Origin: a virus
Strand: one strand, 5' to 3'
Length of the DNA: 27,299 nucleotides
IMG/VR virus record: IMGVR_UViG_3300010392_000437
Span: 1-27,299 of that record
Part shown: in pieces, positions 23,644-27,299 of the stretch
How the letters are laid out: each line of letters starts with the position of its first letter
How positions within the stretch are numbered: position 1 is the stretch's first letter
Program-made: the position numbers and the translations under genes
The notes under the pieces: model-generated
The model's input: only the letters and a program-made list of their open reading frames with translations
Told to the model about the DNA's origin: nothing
Database searches by the model: none

Positions 23644-25011
23644 ATGGCTAATCGATACTATTGCAGGTTTACGAATGTTATCATCCGCAGGACTTCGGAC
23701 ATAAGGTACTGCTTTGTTCGATTTCTTGCATGGGATGAACAGGTAACAGCCGCTATGCGATTGAACTGTTACTTTGTGGATGAGGATGATCCTGATGCAC
23801 CAGCCAATAAAACTGAATTAGATGCTTTCCCCCTCACGGCTGGAATCGCTTGGGACAATCTGCCTGCATGGTCTGACGGAGCCGAATATCAAACACCTGA
23901 TTTGTCTACCATTTTTGAGTCAGTTACAGATAGAGCAGGATGGGAATCAGGTAATGCTATTATACTGATAGTTGATGACGATGGGACACCTTCAACCGTA
24001 CACCGTAAGGCTTCTGCGTTTGAGTACTTAGGGCACACGGAGAGACCTGCACTAAACGTAGGATGGTACAGTCCATGGGAGACTTTCTTTGACAACACAA
24101 GATGGCAGGCGATGCAGTTGAACCCAGCCACTGTGATTGAAACTGCATGGGACAGCATTAACAACCTGTGGGATTTCAATATAGATTCAACCTCAGATGG
24201 AGGTAGACTTGAGGTAAAGGGGACATGGCACCGTAACTATCAACCAAAAGAAATGATCATACAGCACACCCATGCAGGTACACCTGAGTTGAAAGTCCAC
24301 GCGGCTGATGGTATCATTCATCATTCTTTAGGTTACACATCAGGTACCATCATTACTCCTCTCTGGGCAGGTCGATCAGAAGGTATCTATAGGTTCGAGT
24401 TCCTGTTACCAGCAGGTGATAACACTCCATTTGAAGTCACCGATATTGTGTTCAATAGTGCGGCACCTGCGGCTCAGACAACGACCTCAACGAGTTCGAC
24501 AGCCTCAACAACGTCATCGACTGCCAGTACCACGAGTACAATTAGCACCACATCATCAACGTCATCGACTGCCAGTACCACGAGTACAATTAGCACCACA
24601 TCATCAACGTCAAGCACCTCAAGCAGTACCTCAACGATATCCAGTACCAGTTCGAGTTCCAGTACTGCTTCCACCGCATCGACCTACACAACGTTTAGTA
24701 CCACAACCTGTTCAACCACGACTACTACCACAACGAGTACAAGCACCAGTTCGAGTACCAGTTCAAGTACGTCATCGACAGCCAGTACTATTAGCACCAC
24801 GAGTAGTTCGTCCAGTACTGCATCGACCACAAGCACGATAAGCACCACGAGTACATCGTCCAGTACGTCATCGACTGCCAGCACATTGAGTACCACGAGC
24901 AGTTCCTCAACAACTTCCAGTACTGCATCGTCCACAAGTACGATCAGTACCACGAGCAGTACGATGACATCCACGAGTTCAAGTTCAACTACGACTACAA
25001 CGACGGCTTAA
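23644..25011 (+). CDS. Tail tip/accessory adhesin ending in a 177-residue Thr/Ser tail
   Basis: The 455-residue product starts behind TAAGGAG. Residues 1-140 are a third copy of the beta-sandwich found twice in the previous protein: CRFTNVIIRRTSDIRYCFV at the start and YQTPDLSTIFESVTDRAGW near the end align with those copies in both spacing and key residues. Residues 150-278 form another probable beta domain with many aromatics (WDSINNLWDFNIDSTSDGG, YRFEFLLPAG). The rest, from 279, is Thr/Ser with isolated Ala, Ile, Leu, Tyr, Phe, Met and one Cys, ending TTTTTTA. It looks like a short relative of the long fibre with the Thr/Ser block moved to the end. A receptor-binding or surface-coat role is inferred. 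Confidence 0.65.
   Translation: MANRYYCRFTNVIIRRTSDIRYCFVRFLAWDEQVTAAMRLNCYFVDEDDPDAPANKTELDAFPLTAGIAWDNLPAWSDGAEYQTPDLSTIFESVTDRAGWESGNAIILIVDDDGTPSTVHRKASAFEYLGHTERPALNVGWYSPWETFFDNTRWQAMQLNPATVIETAWDSINNLWDFNIDSTSDGGRLEVKGTWHRNYQPKEMIIQHTHAGTPELKVHAADGIIHHSLGYTSGTIITPLWAGRSEGIYRFEFLLPAGDNTPFEVTDIVFNSAAPAAQTTTSTSSTASTTSSTASTTSTISTTSSTSSTASTTSTISTTSSTSSTSSSTSTISSTSSSSSTASTASTYTTFSTTTCSTTTTTTTSTSTSSSTSSSTSSTASTISTTSSSSSTASTTSTISTTSTSSSTSSTASTLSTTSSSSTTSSTASSTSTISTTSSTMTSTSSSSTTTTTTA
24478..25008 (+). repeat. Thr/Ser tail coding sequence of the tip protein
   Basis: With 177 codons this is the longest Thr/Ser block in the window. It is built from variations on a short unit in which Ala, Ile, Leu or Thr is followed by STTSST-like residues. 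It ends with SSSSTTTTTTA and the stop. Confidence 0.92.
24513..24608 (+). repeat. Perfect 48-bp tandem duplication within the Thr/Ser tail
   Basis: Bases 24513-24560 are repeated exactly at 24561-24608. The unit starts GTCATCGACTGCCAGTACCA and spans 16 codons. Absence of any mismatch in a region with free codon choice points to a recent duplication, a sign that the array length is evolving now. Confidence 0.92.
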
Positions 25012-25021
25012 AAAATAACTC

Positions 25022-25051
25022 TTGACAGGGGTTAAGGGGTATATTAAGAAT
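25022..25051 (+). promoter_or_regulatory. Sigma70-like promoter before the glycosyltransferase genes
   Basis: A perfect TTGACA (25022-25027) is followed at 18 bases by AAGAAT (25046-25051), four of six matches to the -10 consensus. The 85-base gap between the last tailed gene and the glycosyltransferase block contains no other clear element except the ribosome site at about 25083. It would allow separate expression of the modification genes. Confidence 0.4.
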
Positions 25052-25096
25052 GAAACTATTTAAGGTCAATCGTCTACAACGAAAGGAGAAAATCAA

Positions 25097-26398
25097 ATGG
25101 CGAAGGTAGCAATCTTAACAAACTTCATGGATTTCAGTCCTGGTTACAGCTTAACAGGAATCGTCAAAGACCAGTGTTACATGCTTTTAAGGCATGGTCA
25201 CGAAGTTACCCTCTTTGTCAACGACCAATACAATCACAGTTCAGGGTACCCAGTCGAAGAGGCAGACGTTGTGCGACTGGGAGGGGATTTCAGCAAGTAT
25301 GAAATGAAGCCTGTCATCCCATTTCAGAAACTCACCGATTACAAGTCAATCAATGATGTGTCAGCAGAGGATAAGGAGATCATAGAAAGGACAAAAAATG
25401 TGCTTATTAAGGAACTCGCAGACACCGATTTTGTATTCACCCATGATTTTATCTTCACCGGGTGGTTCCTTATCTACGGGCAGGCGTGCCGTCATGCTTC
25501 TCCATCCCTGTCTAATGTGCGTGGATGGTTTCATTGGATCCACTCCGTCCCAAGCGTTGCATCGGACTGGTGGTTCATCAAACAATATGGGGAGAACCAT
25601 AAGGCTGTGTTCCCAAATTACACAGATCGAATTAGGGTGGCAGAACAATATCGAGGAGTAATGGATGATGTTCGTGTCATCCCTCATATCAAAGACATGA
25701 GGACATGGTTCGACTACTCACCAGAAACGTGTAGATTCATAGACAAGTATCCCGGGGTTATGACAGCAGACATAGTTCAAATCCTGCCTGCGTCAGTTGA
25801 TCGCCTTGAGTCGAAACGGGTTCGAGAAGTATGCAAGATAGTAGCGGGACTTAAAAAGCAAGGTCGGTCGGTATTTTTAGCGGTAGCAAATCAGTGGGCG
25901 ACAGGGCGACAACAAAAGCAGGATGCTGATAAATTCAGGATCGAAGCAGTCAGGGCAGGACTCACTGACCAAGTCGAGTTCTGTTTCACCTCTGATTTTG
26001 AGTCTCCCACCTTTGACGTTGGCATCCCACAGCACATGATCCGTGAGTTGGGCCTGCTCTGCAACCTGTTCATATTCCCCACAAGGGAAGAGAGTTTCGG
26101 ATTGGTAGTCCCAGAAGCCGCTCTGGCAGGATGCTTTCTGGTGCTTAACAAGTCCCTGCAAATGCAGATCGAGGTCAGTGGTAACGCAGGGATATACTTC
26201 GACTTTGGATCATTTCATCAGGAACACAACATTGTCTCCGACAAGTATTTTGATGATATTGGATTCGTGATTGCAGGCAGGATGAAAGAGAATGAAGCCT
26301 TGATGGCGAAGACCTTTGCACGGCAGACATATAACATGGATGCTCTGTACCACAAGAGTTACTTCCCAGCGATGGCAGAAATGAGGCTCGAAAGATGA
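25097..26398 (+). CDS. GT-B glycosyltransferase, GT4-like
   Basis: This 433-residue protein should transfer a sugar from a nucleotide-sugar donor. The N-terminus has the Rossmann start of GT-B enzymes (MAKVAILTNF, then a helix and HGHEVTLFV). The C-terminal domain has the GT4 signature: FIFPTREESFGLVVPEAALA, with the E-x7-E pair at Glu332 and Glu340, preceded by a separate helix of residues that would hold the nucleotide. Length is ordinary for the family. AAAGGAG lies nine bases before the ATG, and the gene ends in an ATGA overlap with the next transferase, so the two are co-translated. Sitting directly after the Thr/Ser-tailed genes, it is a candidate for modifying them. Lipopolysaccharide or DNA-base modification are alternatives; donor and acceptor cannot be read from sequence. 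Confidence 0.85.
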   Translation: MAKVAILTNFMDFSPGYSLTGIVKDQCYMLLRHGHEVTLFVNDQYNHSSGYPVEEADVVRLGGDFSKYEMKPVIPFQKLTDYKSINDVSAEDKEIIERTKNVLIKELADTDFVFTHDFIFTGWFLIYGQACRHASPSLSNVRGWFHWIHSVPSVASDWWFIKQYGENHKAVFPNYTDRIRVAEQYRGVMDDVRVIPHIKDMRTWFDYSPETCRFIDKYPGVMTADIVQILPASVDRLESKRVREVCKIVAGLKKQGRSVFLAVANQWATGRQQKQDADKFRIEAVRAGLTDQVEFCFTSDFESPTFDVGIPQHMIRELGLLCNLFIFPTREESFGLVVPEAALAGCFLVLNKSLQMQIEVSGNAGIYFDFGSFHQEHNIVSDKYFDDIGFVIAGRMKENEALMAKTFARQTYNMDALYHKSYFPAMAEMRLER

Positions 26399-27060
26399 AT
26401 TTCAACGTGATCATACCTGTTGTCCATAGTGATCTGTGTGATGATCTGCTCCGCTCCATTACACACAATACCATTCATCCAAAACGAGTGATCATCATTG
26501 ATAACACGGATCGATTAGATTATGAGCCAATCTCCGATCATTTTCCAATCGATGTCTATTATAGTGAGAAGGGTCATGTGAATGAGTCATGGAACTTAGG
26601 CATCTCCAAAGTGGACATCCGGTGTGATTATGTAAGCATCCTGAATGACGACATATTCCTGAATAAATATTTCTTCCAGAGAATCTTTGAGACATTCAAA
26701 AAACGTAAGGACTGTGGTGTTGCATGTCCCAGAACTGTCACAGAGATAGACGATTTGGGAGGGAAGGGTGTTGGCAGGCAGGATGTTAAACACATGAAAA
26801 AACGAGAGGGATGGGCATACACTATAAAAAAAGAAGTGCTGGATCATATTGCTCCCATCCCATCGCATAGAATCACAATCTTTCACGGAGATGATTGGTT
26901 CTGGTTCTGGACCAAAACGAGAGGGCACTATTGGTTCAAAGATCATGGCAATCTGATCTGGCACAAAATTGGTGCCTCTGTTACGAGCCTCAACATGCGG
27001 GGTTTGAAGAAAACTGAACGTAACGAATGGCGAAGGGTGATGGAAGAACTTGGGGGATGA
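26395..27060 (+). CDS. GT-A glycosyltransferase, GT2-like
   Basis: A 221-residue protein with a GT-A layout: an initial strand (FNVIIPVV), a second strand (RVIIIDNTD), then NESWNLGISK and YVSILNDDIFLN, in which Asn-Asp-Asp (84-86) stands where the DxD metal site is expected. A later block HGDDWFWFW (164-172) and His190 fit the acceptor side of GT2 enzymes. It has no membrane segment, so it is probably cytoplasmic and could act on proteins during or before assembly. It overlaps the GT-B gene by four bases. A two-step pathway, one enzyme starting and the other extending a glycan, is a reasonable inference. Which of them acts first is unknown. Confidence 0.78.
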   Translation: MNFNVIIPVVHSDLCDDLLRSITHNTIHPKRVIIIDNTDRLDYEPISDHFPIDVYYSEKGHVNESWNLGISKVDIRCDYVSILNDDIFLNKYFFQRIFETFKKRKDCGVACPRTVTEIDDLGGKGVGRQDVKHMKKREGWAYTIKKEVLDHIAPIPSHRITIFHGDDWFWFWTKTRGHYWFKDHGNLIWHKIGASVTSLNMRGLKKTERNEWRRVMEELGG

Positions 27061-27253
27061 CCTTAAACAATATGAGGTTCATATAGAGCAGCCCCTACCA
27101 GTCTGGTATCACGAAACGATTGAGGAATTTATCATCAACTATTGTCCCGACATGCACGTGGAAAATAAGTTAATGCTCCTCCATCTGATAGAGAAAGTTA
27201 AACCGAAACCTGTGAAACAAGCGAAAGTGGTAAAGCTGAGGAAATACGGATGA
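27050..27253 (+). CDS. Small basic protein of unknown function
   Basis: A 67-residue product that must start at TTG 27050, overlapping the transferase end by 11 bases, since no in-frame ATG gives a reasonable length. GGAAG is a few bases upstream. The middle looks helical (YHETIEEFIINYCPD, ENKLMLLHLIEKV) and the end is Lys-rich (KPVKQAKVVKLRKYG). No family is recognised. It ends in an ATGA overlap with the next gene, which supports its being translated. Function unknown. Confidence 0.5.
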   Translation: MGDDLKQYEVHIEQPLPVWYHETIEEFIINYCPDMHVENKLMLLHLIEKVKPKPVKQAKVVKLRKYG

Positions 27254-27299
27254 GGCTGATATTTTTGTATATGAGTTATGGACCTGCGAAAGAAGGAAC
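27250..27299 (+). CDS. Start of a further gene, cut by the window end
   Basis: An ATG overlaps the preceding TGA by four bases and the frame is open to the window end, giving only about 16 residues beginning MRLIFLYMSYGPA. The hydrophobic first strand followed by Gly-Pro resembles the opening of a GT-B transferase or other Rossmann-type enzyme, but the fragment is too short to assign. Confidence 0.45.
   Translation, partial: MRLIFLYMSYGPAKEG

Noticed and set aside
24416-24841. Pro/Arg/Gln-rich frame overlapping the tip protein array
   Set aside because: It is the +1 shadow of the Thr/Ser codons. The main frame is open on both sides, has a ribosome site and a folded N-terminus.
20185-25011. 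Diversity-generating retroelement variable region
   Set aside because: No reverse transcriptase, no template repeat and no C-type lectin-like variable domain is visible in the window; repeats are tandem slippage products rather than adenine-mutated copies.
25012-25096. Intrinsic terminator between tailed genes and glycosyltransferases
   Set aside because: No GC-rich stem followed by a T-run is present; only a promoter-like sequence and a ribosome site are seen.
25050-25109. Short frame MKLFKVNRLQRKEK before the glycosyltransferase
   Set aside because: It has no ribosome site, runs through the transferase's own site and start, and would stop within it. It could be a leader peptide but nothing supports this.

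Overview
The window looks like the virion-structure module of a tailed bacteriophage (Caudoviricetes), most likely with a long non-contractile tail. Every convincing gene is on the + strand, packed with short gaps or ATGA/TAATG-type overlaps, in the standard order: large terminase (5' cut by the window edge), portal, head protease plus scaffold, decoration protein, lambda gpE-like major capsid protein, head-tail connectors, tail terminator, major tail protein, tail assembly chaperones with a -1 frameshift, tape measure, distal tail protein, tail hub, fibres. No integrase, repressor, tRNA, CRISPR array or reverse transcriptase is visible. Ribosome binding sites are strong, so the host is a bacterium, but nothing identifies it more closely. 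No stretch longer than about 90 bases is without a gene.

Region by region: 1-4989 holds packaging and prohead genes, with a promoter-like sequence before the portal gene and a scaffold gene nested in frame at the 3' end of the protease gene. 5013-7069 encodes the two abundant head proteins, each behind the same 20-base leader with a full-strength Shine-Dalgarno. 7092-11035 holds small connector and tail-completion genes plus two zinc-ribbon-like proteins and several unassigned short genes. 11054-17327 is the tail tube, the chaperones with frameshift, the 1364-residue tape measure and the distal tail protein. 17324-25011 encodes a tail hub and two fibre/adhesin-like proteins. 25097-27299 is a new operon-like block: a GT-B glycosyltransferase, a GT-A glycosyltransferase, a small unknown gene and the start of another gene.

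The most striking feature is a set of Thr/Ser-only low-complexity tails. Five unrelated structural proteins (major capsid, head closure, major tail, tail hub, tip protein) end in at least five Thr, one Ala, then the stop codon, with tails from 11 to 177 residues. A sixth, the long fibre, carries a 158-residue Thr/Ser block inside the chain. The peptide ending is constant while its codons differ, and the longer arrays contain perfect 18-bp and 48-bp tandem duplications. Two glycosyltransferases follow the last tailed gene directly, and a possible third, very small GT-A-like gene sits among the connector genes. My working hypothesis is a phage-encoded, mucin-like surface glycosylation system that decorates the whole virion from head to fibre tip. 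The sequence shows the tails and the transferases. The enzymatic link between them is inference.
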